This document shows, one piece after another, positions 52,496 through 62,568 of a stretch of 64,000 nt of DNA; the first letter of the stretch is position 1; the number at the start of each line of letters is the position of its first letter. The translations under genes were made by a program, and so were the position numbers. The notes beneath the pieces are model-generated. The model was not told the origin of the DNA and made no database searches. It saw only the letters and a list, made by a program, of their open reading frames with translations. Source of the DNA: Bryobacterales bacterium (GTDB lineage Bacteria > Acidobacteriota > Terriglobia > Bryobacterales > Bryobacteraceae); the NCBI GenBank assembly GCA_026954325.1, contig JAIXKK010000126.1, forward strand, positions 62,001 to 126,000, written 5' to 3'.

Positions 52496-55400
52496 GTGCG
52501 CAAGGTCAAGTGGGTAGCGGGTTCACTGCTTGTTCTGATTGTGGCGTTCGCGGTGTGCATCCGGTTGCTCGAATCCGCGCGAGTGCAGCGTCTGGTGGCC
52601 GATGAACTGATTTCGGCGCTTCAACAACAAGGCATGCAATTGGAGTTGAAGTCGCTCGACTACAGCATTCTCCGATTGTGCGCTGTCGCCACCGGGGTCA
52701 CGATTCGATCGAGCGCCGCGCCGGCGCTGCCGCCCATTGCTTCGGCGGAGCGCGTGCAGTTGCGGATGGATGCCGCGCGCCTGTTGCGCGGCTCTTACTG
52801 GATAGAGTCGGCCGTAGTGGACGGGCCGAAGGTTCGCCTGGTCATGAAGGCGGGCGGGGGAGACAACATCCCAAGGCTACCGCCCCGGAACCCACAAGCA
52901 AAGCCCGCCGATATTCTCATTCAGTCTCTTACGGTGAAGGGCGGCTCGCTGCAAGTGGAGGATGAGGCGCACCAGGTTGCAATCAGCATTCCCGGGTGGG
53001 ATGCGGAGGTACACGGCGACGCGGCGACTCTGGCTCACGAGATCCAACTCTCCGCGCGGCGGGCGGGCGAATTGAGTTATCAAGGCCGGGGCGAGGCACT
53101 GGCGGGTTTCACGGCGCGCATACTGGCGCGTAAGGACGGCGTTGTCATCCGCGGTTTCAATCTTCAGGCAGGCGACGCGGAGTTGAAGGTGGCGGGAACC
53201 GTGCAGCCGCTCTCCGCCCCGCTGCTGAATTTAAGCATCGAGGCCAAGGCAGCCATCGGCCCGCTTGCGCGGTTGGCCGGGCTCGGACAAAACCTTGCGG
53301 GCAGCGTGCAAACGCGTCTCGCGGTCACTGGACCGGCGGCGAAGCCTGTCGTGCAAGGTTCGTTGAGCGCCTCGGAGTTCGGCTACGATGAGTACCTGAG
53401 AGGCGTGAACCTCGCCGCCGGAGTGGGTTATGATGGCGCGGCCGGGCGCCTTCGAATCGGCTCTTTCGAGATGCGATCACCCGCGCTGGCGCTGAGCGGC
53501 AATGCCGATCTTGCTTTGAACAAAGGCCTCAGCCGGGCGTCGATTCATCTTTCGCGCGCCGACCTGGGTGAACTCAGCGCCAGATTTTCCAAGGTGAGGA
53601 TCGCCGGGAGCGCGCAGGGTGACCTGCATGCTTCCTGGGAAGGGCTGGCCGCGGAAAGAGCTTCCGGCGAGGGCACGTTTTCCCTTCAGCGTGGAGCGGC
53701 CGCGCAGGACACAGTGCCGGTCTCGGGGACTGTACACGTGAAGGCCCGGCAAGGCGGGATGGAACTGGCGATCGCTCCGCTTGATATGTTCGGGGCTCAA
53801 CTCAACGGTTCGGTGGCGGTTGATGCGAGGCGGCGCCTGAGCGGACATGTCACGGCAGCCGTGCCGGATCTTTCAAAAACAGAATCGGACTGCAATGTTT
53901 TTTGGGGCAAGGATCTGGATGTCGCCGCCGCGGGGCCGGCGGAAGTGACGGCGGATCTTGCCGGGACGCTGGAGGCTCCCGAGGCTGCCTTAGCGCTCAC
54001 CGCGCCGAGGACGGCCATCGGCAGGCTACAAGATGTCGCCCTCCGTCTGCGCGCGACTTACTCCCCGCAATCGGTGCGCGTGAGTGAAGTGGAGACGAGT
54101 TGGCATGGCCAGTCCATTCGGGGGGAAGGCTCCATCGGTTTTTCCGGAGAATCCCCATCGCTCGACTTCCGCCTGCGCCTGCACAACGCCACGCTCGAGG
54201 ATATTTTCGCCGGCGCGAACCGTTCCGATATTCCTCTGCGGGGGACGATCGAGGGCGAGGCGGCGATCACCGGCGCCGTTTCGAAGCCACAGGGCACGGC
54301 GACACTCTCGGCGACGAACCTCTCAGCGTACGGGGAGCCATTCGGCAAGGCGTCTCTGCGGGCGCGCGCCGACAGCGTAACCGCGCGTCTCGAGCAGTTG
54401 CGGCTCGATAAGGCTCCGGGGCAAACCCTGGAGGCGAGCGGCGTCTATGATCTGTCCACGCGCCGCATGTCGTTTACGGCCACGGGCAGAAATCTGGTTC
54501 TCGAGCGCCTCACGCCCACGGGTGGAAAGCCCTTGCAGGCAACCATGGATCTGACGGCCACCGGCAGCGGGACAATTGACAATCCGGAAGCAACGTCACA
54601 ACTCAGAATCCGGAAGGCGCGCTACGGTGACGACTCGATCGGCTCGGTAGATGTTCAACTCACGGCGGCGAATCACCAAGTCAGCACCGCGCTGGATTCA
54701 CCTGATTTCCGTCTTCATGCGGAAGCAACCGTGGGGACAGGCAGTCCTTATCCGGCAAGATTCGAGGTTCAGGCACGCGGCACGGAGATCGGAAAACTGC
54801 CCCTGCATGTTCCGGAGCCGTTGAAGGGAACGCTCCAGGGCGTCGTCCGCGGCTCCGGCGATCTCGCGGATTGGCAGAATGGCACGGCCAGCGCGGAATT
54901 CGACACGGTGTCTCTCGAAGTCCGCGGCCAGAAAGTTCGCAACGATGGCCCGGTACGGTTCTCTTACGGCAACGGCACCCTACAGACGACGCATGCCGTG
55001 CTCGTCTCCTCGCAATCGCGGCTCGAGCTTGCGGGTGCGTTTCCCTCGCAACTGCAAGTGAAAGGGTCGGTCGATCTTGCCGGCGTGAGTGCTTTGTTTC
55101 CCGAGCAAAAGGCGAAGGCGAGCGGGAAATTGACGATCGACGGCGATCTGCTCGGCACGTGGAAGAAACTCGACGCGGCGATGCGATTCCAGGTCACGGA
55201 CGCCAATATCGATGTCGCCGGGATGCCGCCGGTCGCTCACCTGTCTCTGCAAGGCCAGATCCGCAACGGTACGGTGACGGAAGAACTTTCCGCCCAATGG
55301 GCCTCGGGGCAGATCACGTCTTCCGGTGAAGTACCGCTTGGTCTGTTCCCTCTGCCCGAGGAAATTGTGCGTAAGGAGGGGCCGGCCAACCTGTCACTCC

Positions 55401-58400
55401 AAATCAAGGGTGTCAATCTCGCTTCGCTGCCGGGAATGCCTTCCACGCTGGGCGGCGCTGTTTCGCTGCGCCTCGATGCGGAAGCGCCGAAGGCCGATCT
55501 CGATTCGCTCACGGCGCACTTGCGGATTGACGAATTGCAACTCCGCGGCGGCGGTGTGCGCGTGCAACAGAGCGGGGTCTCCTCGATCCGCATCGAGCAT
55601 CGCATCGCGAGGATCGAGCGGTTCAACCTTACCGGATCCGGCACGGATATCCGCTTGAGCGGCGCCGCGGGCCTTTCGGGAGAGCACCCGCTGGATCTGA
55701 AGGCCGAGGGCAGCTTCAACGCCGCGATTGCCGGGGTTTTGACCGACGGAGTCAAACTGCAAGGCCCCAGCCGTCTGCAACTGGCTGTTTCGGGCACAAT
55801 CGCAAGACCCGGCATGAACGGCTTCGTCGAGACGGACAACGCCACCGTGGTGATCCCTTCTCCCAAACTGGCCGTGGACAATCTGAAGGCGCGGGTCGAT
55901 GTCCAGGGCACGCTCATCCGCCTGACGAGACTTTCGGGAGTATTGAACGGCGGCGCGCTCACCGCCGGCGGGCGCGTGCGGTATCAGCGGGGTTTTCTGA
56001 ACGACATCAACCTGGGCATGAAGGCCGACAACGTATATCTTGACTTTCCACAAGGTCTGAAAACCATTTCCAAAGCGGATGTGAACCTGCACGGCACAAG
56101 TGACCGGATGGAAGTGAGCGGCCGGGTGACGATCGAGGAAGGGTCCTACAAAGAGCCGCTGACCTTGCAGGGGGGGCTGCTGCAATACATCCGGTCAGGA
56201 CAGGATGTGCGCGCGGGGACGGCGGACGAAGAATCACTGCTATCCAAACTCGAATTCCGCATCAACGTGAACACCGCGCAGCCCCTGCTCATCGAAAACA
56301 ACATCGCCAAGGCAAACGTTTCGGCGCGGCTGCAACTGGCCGGCGATTATACGCGGCCGGGAATGACCGGCCGCATCACCATTGACGAGGGCGGCCAGTT
56401 GATGCTCAATGAGCGCAACTATTCGGTGGAGCGCGGAGTGATCACCTTCACGAACGAACAGCGCATTGAACCATCGCTCGATATTCTGGCGCGGACGCAA
56501 TTGAAGGATTACGACGTTTCCGTGCAAATCAGCGGAGGGGGCAGCGAGAAGATCACGACCACGCTGACGTCCGACCCGCCGACGCCGGAATCGGACATAC
56601 TCGCCATGCTGCTCACGGGGCGTACGCTCGAACAGGTCCGCGGGCATGAATCCGAGGTCGCCAAGGACCAGGTATTGAGCTACCTCGCGGGCAGCGCGAG
56701 CGCGTCGTTGACCAGCCAGTTGCAGAAGGTGACGGGCATCAGCGAGGTGCGCATCGAGCCGCAGTTGATTCAGGACGAAGCCAATCCGACGGCGCGTCTC
56801 ACAATCGGCGAGGATATCACGCCGAAGCTGAGCCTGATCTACTCCATGAATCTCGCTGACAGCCGGGACCAGATCTATATTGCGCGATACGACATCACCC
56901 GGCGGTTCGTGACGCAACTTACCCGCCAGAGCGATAGCAGCTATCGCATGGAGTTACGGCAGGACCTGCGGTTGGGCGGCAGGCGCCGCCGGGCGAGCGC
57001 CGCTGACGAACGCATCGAGCGGCTGATCGGGAAAGTCCGTTTCCTTGGGGAAGATTACTTCGGCGAATCGAAGCTGCGCGACCGGTTCAAGGTGAAACCG
57101 GAGCAGAAGTATGACTTTTTCAAGATCCGCAACGGACTTGACCGGCTGGAGAAGATGTACTCGAGTGCCGGGTTGCTGGAATCGAGTGTGAGGCTCGAAA
57201 AGGAGACGCAAGAGAAGACGGTGGACCTCACGGTGAACATCACGGAAGGTCCGAAAGTGGAATTCGTCTACGAGGGATGGAGCGTTCCGGGGTCAGTGCG
57301 GGACGCCGTGAAGAAAGCGTGGCGGGATGGGGCGTTTGACGAACAGCGGATGGAGGATTCGAAGCGGCGGATTCTGGGGGCATTGCTGAAGGATGGCCGC
57401 CTCGATGCGACTGTCGAGGCAACGGAGGGTATTCCGGAAAAAGGGGAGCGCAGGGTGCTTTTTGATATTCATCCGGGCGAGCGCTTCGCCAGGGTGGATC
57501 CAGCGTTTGACGGCGCGAAGGGGATTTCCGTGGACGCGCTGAAAGAGCAGTTACAACGCGCCAGGCTGATGATGGCGCTTTATGTGGAGCCGCGGAAGGT
57601 GACGGATGCGCTGGAGGCTTACTATCGCCAGCAGGGTTATCTCGCAGCATCGGTATCCAGCCCTCGGATAGAGAAGAACGCGGCGATGCATACGGCACGC
57701 GTTGTGATCCCAATCAAGGAAGGGCCGCTGTTTCACGTGGGGAATGTGGAGTTCAGCGGCAACCACGCAATCTCCTCGAATACGTTACGGAGCGGACTTC
57801 CCTTACATCCCGGTGACCTCTATTTCCCCAAACTGCGCGAGGACGCCACCGGCAAGCTGCGTGATCTTTATGGAGAAGAGGGATACAACCGCGTGGACAT
57901 TACCTCTTCGCTCGATTTGGAGGCGGCCGCGGGCAAGGTAAACGTGAAGTTCGCCGTCACCGAAAACAAACAAGAGGTCATTGAAGAAATTGCCGTGCAG
58001 GGGAACCGGTACACCAGCACGAATCTGGTGCTTACCCAGTTGCATCTGGCAAAAGGCGATCCCGTCGTTCTGAACAAGATCGGAGCGGCTCGGCGGAACC
58101 TGTACAACACGGGCGCGTTCGCGCTGGTGGATGTCGAGCGGGTTGCCGTGCCCGGCGCCGCGGGAGGCAATCAGCAACCGGTTCGTTTGACAGTCCGGGT
58201 GCAGGAGATACAGCCCTGGGAGATACGTTACGGCGGGTATTACGATACCGACCGGGGACCGGGCGGCATTGTCGATGTCTCGAACCGCAATATGCTGAGA
58301 AGTGCTAGGGTGCTCGGCATGCGGTATCGTTATGACGCCGACCTGCATGAGCTGCGGCCCTATTTCAGCCAGCCCCTGCTGAAGAGATTTCCCCTGCAAA

Positions 58401-59218
58401 CTACTGCTTCCGGCTTTCTGCGCAGGGAAATCATGCCCGGCTTCATTACAGACCGGCAGGGGTTGCTGCTGCAGCAGCAGGCGCGCCCGGCCAAGCACTA
58501 CGTGATCGACTACGGCTACAACATCGAGAAGACCCATACGTATGAGCCGAACCCGGATTCGCTGTTTCCGCTTGACGCGACTCTACGGTTCGCTTCTCTG
58601 CTTACCAGTGTGACGCGGGAGACTCGAGACGACCTGCTCGATGCGACGCGCGGGTCGATGGTCTCCCAATCCTTTGAATGGGGCCCCGCGGTATTGGGTT
58701 CGCAGCTTCGGTATGTCCGCTATTTTGGACAGTACTTCAAGTTCATCCCGTTGTCGAAGCCCGCGCCGGTTCCGTTCTCCACCATGGAGCGGTCTCGCGT
58801 TGTGTTCGCGGGCGGGGCGCGGGTGGGGTTCGCGGGCGGACTCGGCGGCGACGAATATCCGATCGCAAAGCGATTCTTTTCGGGCGGCGGCACGACGATC
58901 CGAGGTTTTGATTTCAATTCCATCGGGCCGCGAGACGCGTTGGGAAATCCTGAGGGGGGCGACGCGGTGATTGTTCTGAACGGCGAACTGCGCTTTCCTC
59001 TCTTCAAGATGTTCGACGGCGTGGGTTTTATGGATGCGGGCAATGTATACCGGCGAGCGAGCGACTTCGATCTTGGCGACATGAGAAAATCAGCCGGGTT
59101 TGGACTGCGTGTGAGAACCCCCTACATTCTCATCCGCGTGGATTACGGCGTGAAACTGGATCGCCGGCCGGGGGAAGGGTTCGGGAAGCTGTTCTTCAGC
59201 ATCGGCCAGGCGTTTTGA
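52496..59218 (+). CDS. TamB-like protein fused to a five-POTRA Omp85 (BamA/TamA-type) barrel
   Basis: One 2240-residue frame joins two envelope machines. Residues 5-24 are an inner-membrane anchor; 25-1160 are AsmA/TamB-like repeating beta structure (LxxxLxIxxGxL strands); 1160-1490 is the TamB C-terminal domain (DUF490), with VSGRVTIEEGSYKEPL, GRITIDEGGQLMLNERNYSV and SLIYSMNLADSRDQIYIARY. After a basic linker (GGRRRRASAADERIERL) come five POTRA domains starting near 1511, 1587, 1664, 1745 and 1826, then a barrel from about 1907 with the Omp85 loop-6 motif IRGF (2135-2138) and a C-terminal Phe. It starts with GTG. TamB normally partners separate TamA or BamA proteins; five POTRAs suit BamA better than TamA (three). 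The chain would span inner membrane, periplasm and outer membrane. Confidence 0.88.
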   Translation: MRKVKWVAGSLLVLIVAFAVCIRLLESARVQRLVADELISALQQQGMQLELKSLDYSILRLCAVATGVTIRSSAAPALPPIASAERVQLRMDAARLLRGSYWIESAVVDGPKVRLVMKAGGGDNIPRLPPRNPQAKPADILIQSLTVKGGSLQVEDEAHQVAISIPGWDAEVHGDAATLAHEIQLSARRAGELSYQGRGEALAGFTARILARKDGVVIRGFNLQAGDAELKVAGTVQPLSAPLLNLSIEAKAAIGPLARLAGLGQNLAGSVQTRLAVTGPAAKPVVQGSLSASEFGYDEYLRGVNLAAGVGYDGAAGRLRIGSFEMRSPALALSGNADLALNKGLSRASIHLSRADLGELSARFSKVRIAGSAQGDLHASWEGLAAERASGEGTFSLQRGAAAQDTVPVSGTVHVKARQGGMELAIAPLDMFGAQLNGSVAVDARRRLSGHVTAAVPDLSKTESDCNVFWGKDLDVAAAGPAEVTADLAGTLEAPEAALALTAPRTAIGRLQDVALRLRATYSPQSVRVSEVETSWHGQSIRGEGSIGFSGESPSLDFRLRLHNATLEDIFAGANRSDIPLRGTIEGEAAITGAVSKPQGTATLSATNLSAYGEPFGKASLRARADSVTARLEQLRLDKAPGQTLEASGVYDLSTRRMSFTATGRNLVLERLTPTGGKPLQATMDLTATGSGTIDNPEATSQLRIRKARYGDDSIGSVDVQLTAANHQVSTALDSPDFRLHAEATVGTGSPYPARFEVQARGTEIGKLPLHVPEPLKGTLQGVVRGSGDLADWQNGTASAEFDTVSLEVRGQKVRNDGPVRFSYGNGTLQTTHAVLVSSQSRLELAGAFPSQLQVKGSVDLAGVSALFPEQKAKASGKLTIDGDLLGTWKKLDAAMRFQVTDANIDVAGMPPVAHLSLQGQIRNGTVTEELSAQWASGQITSSGEVPLGLFPLPEEIVRKEGPANLSLQIKGVNLASLPGMPSTLGGAVSLRLDAEAPKADLDSLTAHLRIDELQLRGGGVRVQQSGVSSIRIEHRIARIERFNLTGSGTDIRLSGAAGLSGEHPLDLKAEGSFNAAIAGVLTDGVKLQGPSRLQLAVSGTIARPGMNGFVETDNATVVIPSPKLAVDNLKARVDVQGTLIRLTRLSGVLNGGALTAGGRVRYQRGFLNDINLGMKADNVYLDFPQGLKTISKADVNLHGTSDRMEVSGRVTIEEGSYKEPLTLQGGLLQYIRSGQDVRAGTADEESLLSKLEFRINVNTAQPLLIENNIAKANVSARLQLAGDYTRPGMTGRITIDEGGQLMLNERNYSVERGVITFTNEQRIEPSLDILARTQLKDYDVSVQISGGGSEKITTTLTSDPPTPESDILAMLLTGRTLEQVRGHESEVAKDQVLSYLAGSASASLTSQLQKVTGISEVRIEPQLIQDEANPTARLTIGEDITPKLSLIYSMNLADSRDQIYIARYDITRRFVTQLTRQSDSSYRMELRQDLRLGGRRRRASAADERIERLIGKVRFLGEDYFGESKLRDRFKVKPEQKYDFFKIRNGLDRLEKMYSSAGLLESSVRLEKETQEKTVDLTVNITEGPKVEFVYEGWSVPGSVRDAVKKAWRDGAFDEQRMEDSKRRILGALLKDGRLDATVEATEGIPEKGERRVLFDIHPGERFARVDPAFDGAKGISVDALKEQLQRARLMMALYVEPRKVTDALEAYYRQQGYLAASVSSPRIEKNAAMHTARVVIPIKEGPLFHVGNVEFSGNHAISSNTLRSGLPLHPGDLYFPKLREDATGKLRDLYGEEGYNRVDITSSLDLEAAAGKVNVKFAVTENKQEVIEEIAVQGNRYTSTNLVLTQLHLAKGDPVVLNKIGAARRNLYNTGAFALVDVERVAVPGAAGGNQQPVRLTVRVQEIQPWEIRYGGYYDTDRGPGGIVDVSNRNMLRSARVLGMRYRYDADLHELRPYFSQPLLKRFPLQTTASGFLRREIMPGFITDRQGLLLQQQARPAKHYVIDYGYNIEKTHTYEPNPDSLFPLDATLRFASLLTSVTRETRDDLLDATRGSMVSQSFEWGPAVLGSQLRYVRYFGQYFKFIPLSKPAPVPFSTMERSRVVFAGGARVGFAGGLGGDEYPIAKRFFSGGGTTIRGFDFNSIGPRDALGNPEGGDAVIVLNGELRFPLFKMFDGVGFMDAGNVYRRASDFDLGDMRKSAGFGLRVRTPYILIRVDYGVKLDRRPGEGFGKLFFSIGQAF

Positions 59219-59223
59219 GGAAG

Positions 59224-62200
59224 CTATGAGAGCAGCAACTCGAGATCCTCGCGCTTGAGATCGGCGATGAAGCTGTTGCTTTCGGAAATGATGGCGTCGG
59301 CCAAGTCCTTCTTCGATCTCTGAAGATCAAGAACTTTTTCCTCGACGGTGTCGCGCGCGATGAGACGGTAGGCGAAGACGGGGCGAGTCTGTCCGATGCG
59401 GTGGGTGCGATCGATGGCCTGCGCCTCGACGGCGGGATTCCACCATGGATCGAGGAGGAAGACGTAGTCCGCCGCGGTGAGGTTGAGCCCGAGGCCGCCG
59501 GCTTTCAGACTGATGAGGAACAGTTTGCAATCCGGGTCGTTCTGGAAGTGCTCCACCGAGCCCTGGCGGTCGCGGGTGGAGCCATCCAAATACTCGTAGG
59601 TGGTTTTCCTCGCGTCCAGGTGGCCGCGGAGGATGCCGAGCATGGTGGTGAATTGGGAGAAGACAAGCGCCTTGTGGCCTTCACTGAGCACTTCCTCGAG
59701 TTGTGGCAGCAGCGTGTCGAGTTTGGCGCTCGATTCGCCCGCGTGTTTCTTATCGATCAAGCCCGGATGACAAGCCGCCTGGCGCAGGCGGAGGAGCGCT
59801 TCGAGGATCTGGATCTTGGACCGGCGGAAACCACTGCGTTCGATGCGGCCGAGGAGGTTGCCACGGTAGTAATCGCGCAGTTCATCGTAGAGTTTCCGCT
59901 GCGGCGGGTCCAGTTCACAATAGATGGTCTGTTCGCTTTTCCCGGGCAGTTCGCGCGCAACCTGCTCCTTGGTGCGGCGGAGGATAAACGGACGGACGGC
60001 GCGCGCCAGCAGGCGCCGTGTCTCTTCATCGGGATTCCGGAGGACACTCGCGGTGGCCTGCAAGGCGGAAGCGCCGCCGAGCATGCCGGGGTTGAGGAAC
60101 TCGAACAGGCTCCACAGTTCGCCGAGGTGATTTTCGATGGGTGTGCCGCTGAGAGTGAGGCGGTGGCCGGCGGTGAGGAGGCGCGCGGCCTTCGCGGATT
60201 CACTCGTTGAGTTCTTGATGGCCTGTGCTTCGTCGAGGATGACGTAGTCGAAAGAAAAATCCTTGAGATCGAGGACATCGCGGCGCAGCATGCCGTAGGT
60301 GGTGAGCACAAGGTTGTACTGAGAGAACAGCGCCGGATCCTTCACGCGGCCGGCCCCGGAATGATCGAGCACGGCGAGGTGAGGAGTGAAGCGGGCGGCC
60401 TCGTTTTTCCAGTTGTAGATGAGAGAACGTGGGACCACCACGAGAGAAGGGCCAGCGCCCTGCTGGCGGCGGTATTCGAGCAGCGCCAGCACTTGGGCGG
60501 TTTTGCCCACTCCCATGTCGTCGGCGAGGCAACCGCCCCAACCGAGTTGGGCGAGGAATTCCATCCAGCCCAGGCCCTCGCACTGATAGCCGCGCAACTC
60601 TCCGCTAAAACCGGGCGGCTGCTGCCTGGGATGGATCCCTTCAAACGAACCGAGCCGCTCGCGGGCTGCGCGGAACCTCTCGTCCACCTGGATCTCTTCG
60701 CGCCCGGCGAGGAATACATCGAGCAGGCCGGTCTGCGATTTGGAGTAGCGCAGATGATCTCCTTCGGCTTTTCCAAGGCGGAAGAGCGTTCCGTAGCGGG
60801 AGAGGAGTTCTTCCGGGAGAAGGCCGTAGGCGCCGTCGTCGAGCAGGACCATGCCTTCGCCCTTCTGGAGGGCTTTGATGAGTTGGGGCAGGGGGACATG
60901 GCCTCCGCCGAAATCAACGGCTCCGTGCAGTTCGAACCAATCGATGCCGGAGGTGAGTTCGGCGTGGAAAGATTCCGGCTTGCGGAACATCTTGCCCTCC
61001 GCTTCGACGTGCCAGCCTTCCTTGACGAGTTGCCGAACGACACCCGGCAGTTTCTTGGAGGGGAGTTCCCAAATGAGGCCGGACTCGTAGTAGGCATAGG
61101 TTGGCCTCTTGAGGCCGGCCTCGATCAGGAGTTCAATGGCCGTCTTCTCGGCTCCCGGATCGCGGTGAATGAATCTTTTTGCTCCGGCTTCGTAGGCGCC
61201 GGTGTTATTTTCGTCGGGTTGGAAGGTATGGCCGTCGTATTCGAAGGACAGCTCGCCGCGAAGTTTGCCGCCTGCCTGCATGCGGTAGGCGTAGGATCGC
61301 AGGGTTGGGGGTGAGATGCGCAGGCAAGGCCGGGGCGCGACGCGCACCTCTTCGTAGCGCAGATCTTCCGGAAGGGATACCCGAGGAGGGCGAGGAAGTT
61401 TGACGAATTCCTCGAGAAATTGCGGGCCTTGGCTGACGGGAATGACGATCTGCTTTTCCTTGCGCAGCGCCTGAGTCCAGGAGAATGCCCCGTGGTGCTC
61501 GTAGCGGGCGATACGGTTCCGATGCAACAGGAGGCCATCGGAAAAAAGGACATCGAGATCTTCTATGCTACGTTCTTCCGAATCACGGGTGAGGGAGCCG
61601 CGAATCTTGTAGTAATCGCCCTCCTGGTCAATCCGGAGGGAGAAATCCCAGATGGGGCCGTTATCCCATTCGAGAACGGGCATCTCCTCGGCGGGATCAG
61701 AGTTGTCCTTGCGCAACAGGAAGCGGCCGCTCGCGCAGAGCCGGGGGATGACGGAATCGGCGAGCGGTGGAGTGAGGTAACACCCGGAAGGCACCGCCTC
61801 GTAGGCCCACCCATACGAAGATTGCGACGTGCCGAAGAGCACGGCGAGAATCTCCCGTTCCTCCGGTTGAGGGAGGAAAGCAACGTGGGCGCGATTGATT
61901 TTGTGCGGCCTCAGCTTCCCGAGCCGGCCGCCCTGAATGGGATCCCGGACCTCGATGGCCACGTAGAAGCGACCGGTGGCAAGGCAGGTGCGCCATTCGA
62001 GGATGTAGTAGATCTGGCGGCCGGGCAGCCAGTGGTCCGCGAGATGGGCGCCGGGCTGAGAAGACGTGCGGATATCGGAGAGCAGCGTGCGCCAGGTGGG
62101 AGGCGGCGGGGCGGAGGGCTTCCTCAATATCGACCGCCGCTTGATAGCGGGGCGGTCGCGGCGAGGCGCCGGCGCCACTATTGCCTCACTGGCTTCCGGG

Positions 62201-62517
62201 TTTTCCAATTGTCCCGCGAGGTACGGCCGGCCGCCCATTCTTCCGAGGAGGTAACTTTTCGAGTCCGCGGCGAGGACGGCGGCCCACATGTGTTTGCATA
62301 ACCCGCCTTCCCCGGGCTGCAGACAGTCGCAGGACGGGGTAACGCAGTCCCCCTCGCGGCGGAGTGATACCTTCCACTCGCGTGGATCCCGCACGACGGC
62401 ATCGATACTCCACTGGTTTCCGCCGAGGATACGCACAAAGCCGCCGTCGAACAGAGAAGCGCCGGCAGCGCGTGTCGAGGCATGGAAAGAATGCGAGAGG
62501 AACCGCTGTAGGTACAT
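59224..62517 (-). CDS. SWIM zinc-finger SNF2-family helicase/ATPase
   Basis: A 1097-residue protein. The N-terminal SWIM finger is C63, C65, C74, H76 (CDCLQPGEGGLCKH). A long middle region (100-630) is typical of bacterial SNF2 proteins. Helicase motifs follow: I at about 665 (DDMGVGKTAQ), II at about 760 (ILDEAQAIKN), III LSGTPIENHLGELW, and in the second lobe IV-VI with LISLKAGGLGLNLTAADYV and AIDRTHRIGQTRPV. Such proteins remodel nucleoprotein, often RNA polymerase (RapA-like) or repair complexes. It is convergent with the TamB-Omp85 gene, five bases apart. Confidence 0.92.
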   Translation of the reverse strand: MYLQRFLSHSFHASTRAAGASLFDGGFVRILGGNQWSIDAVVRDPREWKVSLRREGDCVTPSCDCLQPGEGGLCKHMWAAVLAADSKSYLLGRMGGRPYLAGQLENPEASEAIVAPAPRRDRPAIKRRSILRKPSAPPPPTWRTLLSDIRTSSQPGAHLADHWLPGRQIYYILEWRTCLATGRFYVAIEVRDPIQGGRLGKLRPHKINRAHVAFLPQPEEREILAVLFGTSQSSYGWAYEAVPSGCYLTPPLADSVIPRLCASGRFLLRKDNSDPAEEMPVLEWDNGPIWDFSLRIDQEGDYYKIRGSLTRDSEERSIEDLDVLFSDGLLLHRNRIARYEHHGAFSWTQALRKEKQIVIPVSQGPQFLEEFVKLPRPPRVSLPEDLRYEEVRVAPRPCLRISPPTLRSYAYRMQAGGKLRGELSFEYDGHTFQPDENNTGAYEAGAKRFIHRDPGAEKTAIELLIEAGLKRPTYAYYESGLIWELPSKKLPGVVRQLVKEGWHVEAEGKMFRKPESFHAELTSGIDWFELHGAVDFGGGHVPLPQLIKALQKGEGMVLLDDGAYGLLPEELLSRYGTLFRLGKAEGDHLRYSKSQTGLLDVFLAGREEIQVDERFRAARERLGSFEGIHPRQQPPGFSGELRGYQCEGLGWMEFLAQLGWGGCLADDMGVGKTAQVLALLEYRRQQGAGPSLVVVPRSLIYNWKNEAARFTPHLAVLDHSGAGRVKDPALFSQYNLVLTTYGMLRRDVLDLKDFSFDYVILDEAQAIKNSTSESAKAARLLTAGHRLTLSGTPIENHLGELWSLFEFLNPGMLGGASALQATASVLRNPDEETRRLLARAVRPFILRRTKEQVARELPGKSEQTIYCELDPPQRKLYDELRDYYRGNLLGRIERSGFRRSKIQILEALLRLRQAACHPGLIDKKHAGESSAKLDTLLPQLEEVLSEGHKALVFSQFTTMLGILRGHLDARKTTYEYLDGSTRDRQGSVEHFQNDPDCKLFLISLKAGGLGLNLTAADYVFLLDPWWNPAVEAQAIDRTHRIGQTRPVFAYRLIARDTVEEKVLDLQRSKKDLADAIISESNSFIADLKREDLELLLS

Positions 62518-62568
62518 TCCGAAAACTTAGAATCGCATATTCCAGGGGGGGAGGCGCCAGAAGGAGAG

